NCBI GenBank assembly: GCA_041395325.1
Contig: JAWLAT010000006.1
Span: forward strand, 1-64,000
DNA from: JAWLAT01 sp041395325
GTDB taxonomy: Bacteria; Pseudomonadota; Gammaproteobacteria; Xanthomonadales; SZUA-5
Length of the DNA: 64,000 bases
Direction: 5' to 3'
The notes under the pieces are model-generated. The model ran no database searches. It was not told the origin of the DNA and saw only the letters and a program-made list of their open reading frames with translations. Every line of letters begins with the position of its first letter. Position 1 is the stretch's first letter. The position numbers were made by a program, and so were the translations under genes. This document shows positions 41,324 through 50,854 of this stretch, one piece after another.

Positions 41324-44269
41324 TCAGTCCTGGCACTCGATCACTTCGACGTTGTCGATGAAGAAGCCATTCGGCGCCGGACCGGCCGTGTTGCCATCGG
41401 TAACAACCCGATAGCGCAACTGCACCGTGTCGCCACGGAAGCCGTTCAAATCGACGATCGACTGCACCGAGGTGTTGCCCACCGGCGCGCACCAGCCCGG
41501 CGTACCCGAGTTCGGGTTCTGGGCATTGACGGTGATCAGACCCGTGTACGGATCGGTGAACAGCGAACTGTCCAGAATCTGCGTCCAGTTCGCGCCGCCA
41601 TCGGTACTGATCTCCAACTGACCACCGTCCCAGCAACCAGTCGGCCCATCCTGCTCGAAGCTGTGGAACGCGTCGTAGCGCAGGAACAGATTGGTGGTCC
41701 CGGCGCCGTTGTCAGGCAACACGATGCTCGGCGACACCAGCCGCTGATCGGAGCTGTTGTTGGCATCCGGGCTTGGCGGATTGGTGGCCATCCAAACCGT
41801 GGTGGTCAGGTTGGTCGCGGCCGGCGGCGTGACCTGGGTCCAGTTGCTCGGACCCACCGGCGCATTGGTGGTCCATCCGTTGGTGCCGCTCTGGAAATCA
41901 TCCTCGAACACGGTCACCGGGCTGGATCCGGCCGGACACGTGCCCGGCAGACCGGTCGTGAAGCTGAACGCGGTGGAGGTCGCCCCCATGCCACAGAAGT
42001 TGTTCGGCGTCACCCGCCAGAAATACTCGGTATTGGACAGGAGCAACACACCCGATTCATAGCTCGTGCCGGTCACTGTGGCGCTGTCGATGATGTTGGT
42101 GAAGCCATTGTCGGTCGCCACCTCAATCAGATATTCGACCGCGCCACTAGCCGCGTTCCAGCTGTAGGTCGGGCGTGGCACGACGCCAGTCGCGGCATCG
42201 CCCGGCGCCTGCAGCGCTGGGGCTGGGCTGGTTGCGGTGGAGACGTTCAACGGGAAGTTGACCGAGCGGTTCAGCGGACCCGCGGTACCCACGATCTGCA
42301 CGTTGTAGGCGCCATCGGCCAGGGAAGCCGAGCCCACCAGATCCACCATCGAGGACTCGCCCGCAGCGATGCTGCTCGGCGTGAAGCTGAGGGTCAAACC
42401 ACCCGGCAAGGTGCCAGCACTCAAGGCGATATTCGAGCCGATCGTGCCGAACTCACCGGCGCGAACACTAACCTGCGCGTCACCATCAATGGCGCAAACC
42501 GATACGCCGTCGCCTGGCGTCACTTCCAGCAGGAAGTCATCGTCACCGCAACCCGGCAGGGTCAGCGAGCAGATACGGGTGTTCCACGAGGAATTCGACG
42601 TGGTCACGTAGTACTCGGTGGTGAACCAGAAGGTGCACTCGTCGTTCGGGTCCACACCCATTGTGGCGTAGTCGCCCCAACGAGCGCGGCCACTGAACAG
42701 TCCCGTCTGGGCACCCGTGGTGGTCGGCGAACACTGGGTCTCATCGCGCAGGATGCCAGCGGGATCCGTGCGCAGTCGCGCAGCGATTCGGACTTGCGGG
42801 TTCAACGCCTCACTCGCCACGTTGTAGCCCACGGCGATATTGCCCTGCCTGTCGATGTTGATACCACCCATCCAGCGGCTGTCGGCATCCGGTGCGTAGG
42901 TGCCCTGATCGACAATCCGCTTCTGTGTGGTCACCGGATCAACCGCGTTGACCTCGCCATCTTCGAAGCCAGAGGCAAACAGGCTGTCGCCGCTGGGCGC
43001 CGACAGTGGTGTACGGAAACCAAATTGCACCCAGCGCAGGCCGGCCTGGAAGTTGCCGACATTCACCGAATGATTGATGACGCCGTAGGCTTCCTGGGGC
43101 CCGGTTGAGCCAAACGCCCGGACCGCCGCGACGTACATGGAGTTACCGCCGAAATCATCCAGTCGCGTGGTGGAATCGACCTGACCAATGCCGTTCAGAC
43201 CCACCACGTAAGGATCTGACGCCAAGATCGTCGGATTGTCTGTGAAGTTCGTGGTGCCTGCGGCCCAGTCAACGCAGAAGTCCCAGATTCGGTAGCCACT
43301 GCCGTCGCCAATAAAATGGGCGAACATCGGGCAAGCCCCGGGCGGCATGGCCACGTCGCCTTCGAGGTGGAACGGCAACACACCGAAGGCATCCAGGCCG
43401 GCGACACGGACGAACTGCGCCGACCCACCGGCCAGCATCTGATCGCGTTCCATCACGGAGAAGGAAGCGCCCTCGAACGCGGCACCAAACTCGTGCTGCG
43501 TAAAGACATATGCGTCCTGACCACCATCTTCGGTGACCCAGACAGCCATCTTGCCGTAGTCGTTGAAGCTCGGATACTGGAAGGCGTAGCGGTTGTAGCT
43601 ACCCAACGGGTCCTCGCTGGTTGACACCGCCACGCACTGCAGGAACGGCGGCGCGCTGGTGCTGGTGAAAGCGAACTGGCTTACCACCCAACGACGAGCG
43701 TGGCCGTCCCACAGCACCAGCGGGTCACCCCGATTGGTGGTTTGGCAGAGTCCACCAAAACCTGCAAAGAAGGAGTTGCCGGGCACGACGTCGTCGGGGT
43801 CGCCCGGGATGTCGACGATGGCACCAGTGTTCTTGTCAAACAGCGCCCAGCTGGTATTGACCCACTGGAAAAAGTGATTCGGACCCACATCACCGGTGGT
43901 GTCCGGCGGCACACCGCCGCCACCCAGCCCGATGCGCATGCCGTTGACGGCCACACCGACGGCCGGCGTCGGCGATCCAGACGGGAACCGCTGCACATTC
44001 TGGAAACCACGTTCCGCCCCCTGCAGACCGATGAACAGGTCATCCACGTCGAGAATGACGTTGGGAACCACGTACTCAGTCGGGTTGAGCGAATTGGGGT
44101 CCTGGACCTGGCTGATGAGATCCCGCAGTGGTGGCGAGACATCGCGCTGAACCTCGCGCCCAATGGTCGTGGTTGCGGGCACGGTGGGTGTTGCCACTGT
44201 TCCAGCGTGGCCGACTACCGGCAGGCAGGCGGCTGCGAACAGCCATCGCTTGTACGCACTACTCTTCAT
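41324..44269 (-). CDS. large exported protein with Ig/FN3-like C-terminus
   Basis: 981 residues. ATG 44269 with a GGGAG site gives a signal peptide (WLFAAACLPVVGHA). The N-terminal half has GVPPDTTGDVGPNHFFQWVN, a phrase I know from secreted proteins of unknown role. FASGFEDGE near residue 435 resembles the DGFE motif. Two beta-sandwich-type domains follow, the second FN3-like (PAPALQAPGDAATGVVPRPTYSW ... YFWRVTPNNFCG), and a C-terminal ligand domain (GTNGWTTNAP ... GGANWTQILDS ... GFFIDNVEVIEC) as in MAM/laminin-like surface modules. Terminated by a strong hairpin. Function not known. Confidence 0.75.
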   Translation of the reverse strand: MKSSAYKRWLFAAACLPVVGHAGTVATPTVPATTTIGREVQRDVSPPLRDLISQVQDPNSLNPTEYVVPNVILDVDDLFIGLQGAERGFQNVQRFPSGSPTPAVGVAVNGMRIGLGGGGVPPDTTGDVGPNHFFQWVNTSWALFDKNTGAIVDIPGDPDDVVPGNSFFAGFGGLCQTTNRGDPLVLWDGHARRWVVSQFAFTSTSAPPFLQCVAVSTSEDPLGSYNRYAFQYPSFNDYGKMAVWVTEDGGQDAYVFTQHEFGAAFEGASFSVMERDQMLAGGSAQFVRVAGLDAFGVLPFHLEGDVAMPPGACPMFAHFIGDGSGYRIWDFCVDWAAGTTNFTDNPTILASDPYVVGLNGIGQVDSTTRLDDFGGNSMYVAAVRAFGSTGPQEAYGVINHSVNVGNFQAGLRWVQFGFRTPLSAPSGDSLFASGFEDGEVNAVDPVTTQKRIVDQGTYAPDADSRWMGGINIDRQGNIAVGYNVASEALNPQVRIAARLRTDPAGILRDETQCSPTTTGAQTGLFSGRARWGDYATMGVDPNDECTFWFTTEYYVTTSNSSWNTRICSLTLPGCGDDDFLLEVTPGDGVSVCAIDGDAQVSVRAGEFGTIGSNIALSAGTLPGGLTLSFTPSSIAAGESSMVDLVGSASLADGAYNVQIVGTAGPLNRSVNFPLNVSTATSPAPALQAPGDAATGVVPRPTYSWNAASGAVEYLIEVATDNGFTNIIDSATVTGTSYESGVLLLSNTEYFWRVTPNNFCGMGATSTAFSFTTGLPGTCPAGSSPVTVFEDDFQSGTNGWTTNAPVGPSNWTQVTPPAATNLTTTVWMATNPPSPDANNSSDQRLVSPSIVLPDNGAGTTNLFLRYDAFHSFEQDGPTGCWDGGQLEISTDGGANWTQILDSSLFTDPYTGLITVNAQNPNSGTPGWCAPVGNTSVQSIVDLNGFRGDTVQLRYRVVTDGNTAGPAPNGFFIDNVEVIECQD

Positions 44270-44324
44270 GTAAGGCTCTCCCAAAGCCAGAAGCCACAGG
44301 TTTACTGCAGGAATCGTCGTTGAC

Positions 44325-45347
44325 TCAGTTCTGCAACAGGGCCAAACGACGACGAATCATCAACAAGGTCGGTGCGGGTGCCTCTTCAGCCTCAAGCGCA
44401 GCCACCAGGGCATCCCGCTCGACATCCGCGCCCAGGGCCGCCAACGCGTCAATGGCTGACTCTGCAATGCCATCATCGCCCCCCAACCACTTGATCAACA
44501 CCTTCCTATGCGCCATCCGAGGCAGACGCTCGGCCACGACCAAAGCTGCATAGATGAGTTGGCGCTGCTCCGGATGCTGCACCACATCAGCAGGTGACAT
44601 CGCCTCCAGAACGTTTCCAGCAGCATCCGCAACCCAGCTGGCAAGCCACGCCGGCCCCCGATCGATTGCTGCAAGAAGTACGCGCGCTCGCGCTGCAGGC
44701 AGTTGGTTCGCATCGGCAACGATCGCGCCAAAGCGCTGTTGATCAACCGCTGATGGGGCCTGAAAGGTACCCGGACGGTACACATACTCGGCCAGCCACA
44801 GGTCAACCAGTTTTGGGTCCTCCGAACGCAGGCCTGCGCGAATGACCTTGGGGTAATCCTCGCTCTGCTCAACGGTCCGATGGTCATCGGCCAGCAAGGC
44901 CCTCATCTCATCGGTGTCTCGAAAGATGGCTGGATCGGCGCCGTCCGTGTGCACGATAAACCTGCGGTCCGTCCGGACATTGCGGCGAGCCTCGCGCGAA
45001 TCACGGCGAACATCGCTGTAGACCAGCAGCCAACGTTGCCCAGCAGCCATCGCAGCGGCGGCGTTTGCAGGCACCTCGACCTGAATGGACTCGGCCACGT
45101 TGACTGGCCCTCGCAACTTGACGACCTTCTTCAGCGTCAATTCGCGCTGCTCAGCGTCGTAGTGATCCACCTCTGCGCTGACCAGGGTGTAGTGGCCGTT
45201 GCGCAGCGTCTGCAAGGGCGGATGTATGGGGCCCGCTTCGACAACAGCAGCGGCGAGAAGACAGACCCACGCAAGCAGCATTGCGGGCCGAGTCAGAAAG
45301 TTGGCAGAACGAAGCCCGCCGTAGCGGCGATCGAGGCGCAACGACAT
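44325..45347 (-). CDS. hypothetical exported protein with helical repeats
   Basis: 340 residues from ATG 45347 (ATG 45281 is an alternative that starts at the signal peptide). A hydrophobic stretch MLLAWVCLLAAAVVEAGP acts as signal peptide. An N-terminal beta-rich domain (GHYTLVSAEVDHYD ... KKVVKLRGPVNVAESIQVEVP) is followed by helical repeats suggestive of HEAT-like folds (WLASWVADAAGNVLEAM; SAIDALAALGADVERDALV). No family recalled. It precedes the large exported-protein gene by 55 bases on the same strand. Confidence 0.65.
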   Translation of the reverse strand: MSLRLDRRYGGLRSANFLTRPAMLLAWVCLLAAAVVEAGPIHPPLQTLRNGHYTLVSAEVDHYDAEQRELTLKKVVKLRGPVNVAESIQVEVPANAAAAMAAGQRWLLVYSDVRRDSREARRNVRTDRRFIVHTDGADPAIFRDTDEMRALLADDHRTVEQSEDYPKVIRAGLRSEDPKLVDLWLAEYVYRPGTFQAPSAVDQQRFGAIVADANQLPAARARVLLAAIDRGPAWLASWVADAAGNVLEAMSPADVVQHPEQRQLIYAALVVAERLPRMAHRKVLIKWLGGDDGIAESAIDALAALGADVERDALVAALEAEEAPAPTLLMIRRRLALLQN

Positions 45348-45652
45348 CAGCAAGGAGTGCTCCAGCCGGGGCCCCGCCCGCACGACGGGACCGAAGACCG
45401 GAACCCTAATACGGCAGAGTTTCAACTGCAACCAAGCAGTCACGGTTAATCACATCTGCAGCGACTCGCCACAGATGTATTCGCTGGAGAACGGCCGCGA
45501 AGCCCCCAAGAATCGGCGCCCGATGTGATGCTGATCACGTTTCCAGGGGTGAACCGATGATTCCTCGCGCCACCGGCATTTGCCGGCCAACCGATACTGA
45601 CGGCGCAGCGAGGAACTCACCTCCCCCGCAGGTCGGAGTCGAGCCGTCGATG
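45348..45652. other. intergenic region between tcdA and the exported-protein gene
   Basis: 305 bases. No coding frame with a convincing product. A weak TATTAG near 45410 on the minus strand lacks a good -35, so no promoter is called. Confidence 0.4.
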
Positions 45653-46459
45653 TCATTTGGCGCTGGCTCGCAGGAGCAGCCGCTCCACCGCCAGCTGCGC
45701 CGCCACCATCCCAAAGGTCGCCGTCACCATCATTGCCGCGCCAAGCCCCACATCGCAGCCCAGCTTGCCGGCTGCACCCGGCTCGGGCCGCAGCCCACAC
45801 ACGGTGCCATCCGCCTGCGGATAGCGCACATTCTCCAGCGAGTACACGGCCGTGATCCCGAAGTAGCGATCTCGGTTGCGGGGAAAGCCAAACTCGGCGC
45901 GCAGCTTCTTGCGCACCAACGCCAGTAGTGCGTCGTGCTCGGTGCGGGACAGGTCTCGCGATCGCACCAGCGTGGGATCAGTGCGACCACCGGCAGATCC
46001 GACGACGATCAGCGGTTGCTTGCGTCGACGACACCAGGCCACACCCTCGACCTTGACCCGAAAGCTGTCGGCGGCATCGATGATCACATCCCAGTCGCGG
46101 CCGAATTGCCCTTCCAGCGAGCCGCTGGTCAGAAAGCGCTGCTCTGCTTCAACGCTCGCTTCGGGGTTGATGGCCTGGAGTCGCTCGGCCATCGCCTCGA
46201 CCTTGGCCCGGCCGTACTGACCGTTCAGCGCCGGCAATTGCCGATTGGTGTTGGTCAGGCAAAGCTCATCACCGTCCAGCAAGCCGATCCGCCCGACCGC
46301 GCTGCGAGCCAGCGCCTCGGCCACCCAGGACCCCACACCGCCGAGCCCCACCACCAGCACCGAGCACTGGCCCAGCCGGTGCACGCTGCCGGCGCCGTAG
46401 AGCCGATCCAGGCCCGCGAAGCGGGGCTCGACAACTTGACTGCTCGAAGGGAATTCCAT
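45653..46459 (-). CDS. tcdA: tRNA threonylcarbamoyladenosine dehydratase TcdA (CsdL)
   Basis: 268 residues of the E1/ThiF-MoeB family: RFAGLDRLYGAGSVHRL, VVGLGGVGSW, LLDGDELCLTNTNRQ, DAADSFRVKV, SAGGRTDPT and VYSLENVRYP. TcdA uses ATP to cyclise N6-threonylcarbamoyladenosine at tRNA position 37. The length fits. It lies upstream of no other tRNA-modification gene here. Start is uncertain by a few residues because the ribosome site is weak. Confidence 0.93.
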   Translation of the reverse strand: MEFPSSSQVVEPRFAGLDRLYGAGSVHRLGQCSVLVVGLGGVGSWVAEALARSAVGRIGLLDGDELCLTNTNRQLPALNGQYGRAKVEAMAERLQAINPEASVEAEQRFLTSGSLEGQFGRDWDVIIDAADSFRVKVEGVAWCRRRKQPLIVVGSAGGRTDPTLVRSRDLSRTEHDALLALVRKKLRAEFGFPRNRDRYFGITAVYSLENVRYPQADGTVCGLRPEPGAAGKLGCDVGLGAAMMVTATFGMVAAQLAVERLLLRASAK

Positions 46460-46547
46460 GGCGTCGCCGCGATGCGCCTAGAGGTCAGGGTTGGAGGTCC
46501 AGCGTTGGGATCTCCCGCCGTTCTCTACCCTGCCCCTCAGCCCGATC

Positions 46548-46994
46548 TCAGCTGATGCTCACCACCAGCGCGGCGTGATATTGCCGCCAGTGGATCGGGA
46601 TGACGAAACTGCGCTCGGCCAGACTCATCTTGCTGAAGTCCGGCGTGCCGCTGTAGACGGTCGGTACCGAGATGACGAACTCCTCACCGAAGACCCGTCG
46701 GGCGTTGCCGGAGATCGTGTTGGCCACTTCGCCCACGACATCGGCCATGAATTCACTGTCGACCCGGGTCTCACCATGCGTCATCAGGATGTGTCGCAGC
46801 ATCGCGCTCGGCGCGGTGAAGTACACGCAGCCACGACGTACGCCAGTGATCCCGATCACACCGGTGTAGTCGGAAATGATCCGCTGCCGGTCCTCCAGCA
46901 GATACGGCGTGCCCACCTCGGCGGTGCGATCGAGCGAGCGGTGGAAGTAGTGCACCGTGCCGTCGATCAGAACCTGAATATCACCCTCATCCAT
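46548..46994 (-). CDS. CheX-like CheY-P phosphatase
   Basis: 148 residues. GEVANTISGNARRVFG matches the CheX/CheC-type E-x-x-N catalytic helix, and the surrounding beta-alpha pattern (VYFTAPSAMLRHIL; FVIPIHWRQYHAALVVSIS) fits. CheX dephosphorylates CheY. Its ATG overlaps the CheY-like gene by eight bases, so the phosphatase and its substrate are co-expressed. No chemoreceptor or flagellar gene is in the window. Confidence 0.8.
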   Translation of the reverse strand: MDEGDIQVLIDGTVHYFHRSLDRTAEVGTPYLLEDRQRIISDYTGVIGITGVRRGCVYFTAPSAMLRHILMTHGETRVDSEFMADVVGEVANTISGNARRVFGEEFVISVPTVYSGTPDFSKMSLAERSFVIPIHWRQYHAALVVSIS

Positions 46995-47358
46995 GACCCG
47001 CCCCCCTGAGCAGTTCGGTCAATGATGCATTGAGTTCTTCGTCGGTGAAGGGTTTCAGCAGAAAGCCGTTGGCCCCCTGCTTCAACGCCCGGATCGCGGT
47101 GGCCTTGTCGGCGACTGCCGACACCACCAGGATCAGCACCTTCGGATTGAGTCGCACCATCGCGCTGGTGCAGGCAATGCCGTCCAGACCCGGCATCGTG
47201 ATGTCCATCGTCACCAGGTCCGGCTCTTCCTTCTGGAACTGCTTGAGCGCTTCCAGACCATTGCCGGCGGTGATGATCTGATCGATGCGATGCACCGCCA
47301 CCATCCGCATGATGCGATTGCGGATGAACTGCGAATCGTCGACCACCAGCAACTTCAT
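46987..47358 (-). CDS. CheY-like stand-alone response regulator
   Basis: 123 residues, receiver domain only: acidic pocket DD at 7-8, phosphoacceptor Asp52 (VTMDITMPGLDG), Ser80 (LVVSAV), Lys102 (GFLLKPF). No output domain, so it acts through protein contacts, as CheY does. The ATG overlaps the kinase stop by one base (TGATG). It lies between the CheA-like kinase and CheX genes. Confidence 0.92.
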   Translation of the reverse strand: MKLLVVDDSQFIRNRIMRMVAVHRIDQIITAGNGLEALKQFQKEEPDLVTMDITMPGLDGIACTSAMVRLNPKVLILVVSAVADKATAIRALKQGANGFLLKPFTDEELNASLTELLRGAGHG

Positions 47359-49439
47359 CAACGTGGCTCCCGCGCCGGCAGTCGTATGCGGAACTGCGTG
47401 GTCTGACCCGGCGTGGACTGCACCCCGATGCGACCACCGAGTCGCTTGACCGTCTCGGCAACGATATCCAGCCCCACGCCGCGACCCGCATGATCGCCCT
47501 TCTGCTCGGCCGTGGTGAAGCCCGGCTGGAAAATCAGCGCCATCAGCTGCCGCGGCTGCAGTTTTGCCGCTGTCGGCTGATCCATCTTGCCCAATTGAAC
47601 CAACCGGGCACGCAGCTTCTCCAGGTCGACACCGCGGCCATCATCGCGATAACTCAGTTCCAGGCTGCCATCGTCGAGTCGGCGAATGCCATAGCGGATC
47701 TCGCCCACCGGCGGCTTGCCCAGCGCCGTGCGTTCATCACCCGCCTCAATGCCGTGCGCCAGCGAGTTACGTACCAGCTGACCGATCAGGTCCTGAATCA
47801 ATGTCTTGCGCGGATCATCCAGTGCCTCCACCGACTCACCGTCGATCTGCACGCGTGCCGGCCGATTGAGCTTGCTCGACAGCCCAGTGACCAGTTGCTC
47901 CACATAACCGGCTGGCTTGGCGACCGGCTTCTTCGGCGCTGGCGCAGCCGGTCCGGAACGCAGGCGATGCAGCTGGGTCAGCATGCGCTCGAGCAGATCG
48001 AGCTGCGAGAACAGCTCCTCAATGCGCACCGTGACCGGCAGGAAGTCATTGCCCTCCAGACCCTCGCGCTCGCGCAGCGTCCCCAGATCTTCTTCCGCTG
48101 CTCGGGCTCGGGAGACGATGAAGCTGAGTTGCAGCGCGGCCGCCTCGCCCTTGATCAGATGCACCGGCCGGTAGACGCGATCGACCAGCCGCTTGAGCTC
48201 CAGTGAACTGCGGGTGGATTGCTTCAGATTCTGGTTGGCTTCCTTCAGCAGCGTGCGCCAATGACCGACACGGTTGGACAGCAACTCGGCGTCGTTGTGC
48301 AGCAGTTGCAGCACCACCTCGATCAGCTGCTCGCCGTGCATGTCACTTTCGCCGCGCTGGCGATCAAGCTCCTGCTGCAGAACGACCCGCTCGCTGATGT
48401 CGCTGACACTCACGGCCAGATGCGCCACCCGTCCCGCCGCATCGCGGACGCGGCGGAACTCAAAGGCCAGATAGCGCCGCCGCAGGCCGCCGGACTCACC
48501 CGGCAGATGCACTTCCACCTGATCGAGCGGATTGAGCGATCCGACCAGATTCTCGTTGACCCGCTCACTGAACAGCAGTGACAAGAACTCGCGCGTGGTC
48601 TCCAGCGTGTCGTCACTGACCAGCCCATCGAGCAGCTGGGTCAGGTTGCGACCTTCGAGTTCCTGCCGCTGCAGGATCGCTTCCAGGCGCGCGGAGTAGT
48701 GCTCGCCGACGCGCAGATCCCGATCGAGCAGAAACATGCCCACCGGCACGGTACCCAGCAGATCCTGCAAGCGCCGTTCCTGTTGTGCCAGTTCGCGCTG
48801 CTGCTGGGTCAGGTTCCAGATCAGCCAGGCAAACAAGGCCACGCACAAGCCAGCACCGACCGCCTGAATCTGGCGCAGCGTCGAGGTGGCCGAATAGCTG
48901 TCGACCAGAATCAGTTCCTGCAGTCGAGCGAAGCCTCCCAGCAGATCTGTCTCGGCAGGCGACAGGCGGGCGCGCACGTCAACCAGGGATGCACGATCGA
49001 GGAAGGCACCGGCGCCCTTGTTGACCACCGCGGCGAGTTCATCCCGCATTGGTGCCCACAGGCCCGCCAGGCCCGCCAGCGCACCCTGGGCAGCCTCACT
49101 CAGGTCGCTGGGGTCCAGGTGAATGGGGCGCGACGGCGTCAGCATGACCTCACCGCCACCCTGCAACGCCTGCAAGCTGCGTTCGATGTCCTGCAGATCC
49201 TGCTGCAGGCGACGCTGCGCTTGCTCGTAGCCAGCCCGATCGGTGGCCTGCTGCATCTCCAGCAGCGAATGACCCAGGCGCTGAGCGGCCAGTTGTTCGC
49301 GCGCAATCAGCTGTGTCAGCTCATCGTTGCGCTCGACTCGGCTGCCGAACCACAGGTGCGCAGCCAGCACACCCGCCAGCACCAGCACGAAGGTCGCAAC
49401 CAGCCAGGGCACAAGGCCGACCCGGCGCCACAATGACAT
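47358..49439 (-). CDS. membrane-bound CheA-like histidine kinase with internal Hpt motif
   Basis: 693 residues. Two membrane helices (8-30 and 193-213) bracket a periplasmic helical domain. A PAS domain (about 230-350) and a coiled coil follow. His427 in RPVHLIKGEAAAL matches the Hpt H-x-x-K-G motif of CheA P1, embedded in the middle and not at the N-terminus. The ATPase is CheA-type (LVRNSLAHGIE; YRDDGRGVD; FQPGFTTA; GRGVGLDIVAETV), ending at the end of the protein with no CheW-like P5 domain. It looks like a free-standing kinase for the CheY-like protein encoded next. AGGAGC precedes the ATG. Confidence 0.85.
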   Translation of the reverse strand: MSLWRRVGLVPWLVATFVLVLAGVLAAHLWFGSRVERNDELTQLIAREQLAAQRLGHSLLEMQQATDRAGYEQAQRRLQQDLQDIERSLQALQGGGEVMLTPSRPIHLDPSDLSEAAQGALAGLAGLWAPMRDELAAVVNKGAGAFLDRASLVDVRARLSPAETDLLGGFARLQELILVDSYSATSTLRQIQAVGAGLCVALFAWLIWNLTQQQRELAQQERRLQDLLGTVPVGMFLLDRDLRVGEHYSARLEAILQRQELEGRNLTQLLDGLVSDDTLETTREFLSLLFSERVNENLVGSLNPLDQVEVHLPGESGGLRRRYLAFEFRRVRDAAGRVAHLAVSVSDISERVVLQQELDRQRGESDMHGEQLIEVVLQLLHNDAELLSNRVGHWRTLLKEANQNLKQSTRSSLELKRLVDRVYRPVHLIKGEAAALQLSFIVSRARAAEEDLGTLREREGLEGNDFLPVTVRIEELFSQLDLLERMLTQLHRLRSGPAAPAPKKPVAKPAGYVEQLVTGLSSKLNRPARVQIDGESVEALDDPRKTLIQDLIGQLVRNSLAHGIEAGDERTALGKPPVGEIRYGIRRLDDGSLELSYRDDGRGVDLEKLRARLVQLGKMDQPTAAKLQPRQLMALIFQPGFTTAEQKGDHAGRGVGLDIVAETVKRLGGRIGVQSTPGQTTQFRIRLPAREPR

Positions 49440-49615
49440 CCCCAGAGCTCCTTTTCCCCACGTCGGCGCAATCCCGCGCCAACCGTCCTTCGGATCACTG
49501 TCGGTCAGCCAGCGTTCCGGCCACCGCCAGAGCGTATGAATAGCGCCCCTTAGCTGCGGGTTTCAAGCATTGACAGTCAGGTATTCTTTCGACTTCCCCG
49601 CGAATTCGACCCTGA

Positions 49616-50854
49616 ATGGCCATTCTCGATCTGCTGGCGCTGCTGATCAGCCTTACCGCCCTGTTCTCCTGGTTCAATCACCGCTTCCTGAAGCTGCCCA
49701 CGACGATCGGCGTGATGGTCATGGGCATGACCATGTCCTTGCTGCTGATTGCGCTGGACTGGCTCGACGTCGCCATCGCCGAGCGACTGGAACAGGCGCT
49801 GGCCACGGTCGACTTCAACACGGTGCTGATGCAGGGCATGCTGAGCTTCCTGCTGTTCGCCGGTGCCCTGCACGTCAAGCTGAGCGATCTGGCCCACGTG
49901 CGCTGGCTGGTCGGCACGATGGCCACCGTGGGTGTCGTCATCTCGACGATCGTTGTTGGTGTGCTGACCAAGCTGGTGTTCGGCTGGATCGGCATCGACA
50001 TCCCCTGGTTGATCGCCTTTCTGTTCGGCGCACTGATCTCGCCGACCGACCCCATCGCCGTGCTGGCGATCCTGCGCAAGGTCGGCGTCGACAAGCGGCT
50101 GGAGGTCAAGGTCACCGGCGAATCGCTGTTCAATGATGGCGTCGGCGTGGTGGTCTTCCTGCTGCTGCTGGGCGTGCTCACCGGCCGCGCCGAACTCAGC
50201 GCCAGCAATGCCGCCCTGCTGTTCGCCACCGAGGCCATCGGCGGAGCCATTTTCGGTTTTGCGCTGGGTTGGGTAGCCAACTACATGCTGGCCCGGGTCG
50301 ACAACTACCAGGTCGAGGTACTGCTGACGCTGGCCGTGGCCATGGGCGGCTACGCTGGCGCCGCGGCCCTGCACCTCTCCGGTCCCATCGCCATCGTCGT
50401 GGCCGGCCTGCTGATCGGCAATCAGGGCCGCTACCAGTCAATGAGCGAGACCACGCGTGAACATGTCGACACCTTCTGGGAGCTGATCGACGAGATCCTC
50501 AACGCCCTGTTGTTCGTGCTGATCGGCGTGGAACTGCTGCTGGTCACCGCCGACGTCAACTATCTGCTGGCTGGCCTGCTGGCCATTCCCATCGTGCTGC
50601 TGGGCCGAATCGCCAGTGTTGTGCCGCCGGTCAAGCTGTTTGGCCTGCGGCAACAGTTCCCGCCCAAGACGGTTCGCCTGATGGTCTGGGGCGGCTTGCG
50701 CGGCGGTATCTCGGTGGCGCTTGCGCTTTCCTTGCCGCCGGGGCCCGAACGCGACCTGCTGATCACCGTGACCTATTGCGTGGTGGTGTTCTCGATCCTG
50801 GTGCAGGGCCTGACCGTGGGCCATGTCGTGGCGGACAAGCGCGATGTCGTCTAA
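49616..50854 (+). CDS. CPA1-type Na+/H+ antiporter (NhaP-like)
   Basis: 412 residues and about 12 membrane helices. Transport motifs include LISPTDPIAVLAILRK (the conserved DP), ESLFNDGVGVVVF (the ND motif) and LSGPIAIVVAGLLIGNQG. It exchanges sodium or potassium for protons across the inner membrane. The next gene starts inside its last codons. Divergent from the CheA-like kinase. Confidence 0.93.
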   Translation: MAILDLLALLISLTALFSWFNHRFLKLPTTIGVMVMGMTMSLLLIALDWLDVAIAERLEQALATVDFNTVLMQGMLSFLLFAGALHVKLSDLAHVRWLVGTMATVGVVISTIVVGVLTKLVFGWIGIDIPWLIAFLFGALISPTDPIAVLAILRKVGVDKRLEVKVTGESLFNDGVGVVVFLLLLGVLTGRAELSASNAALLFATEAIGGAIFGFALGWVANYMLARVDNYQVEVLLTLAVAMGGYAGAAALHLSGPIAIVVAGLLIGNQGRYQSMSETTREHVDTFWELIDEILNALLFVLIGVELLLVTADVNYLLAGLLAIPIVLLGRIASVVPPVKLFGLRQQFPPKTVRLMVWGGLRGGISVALALSLPPGPERDLLITVTYCVVVFSILVQGLTVGHVVADKRDVV

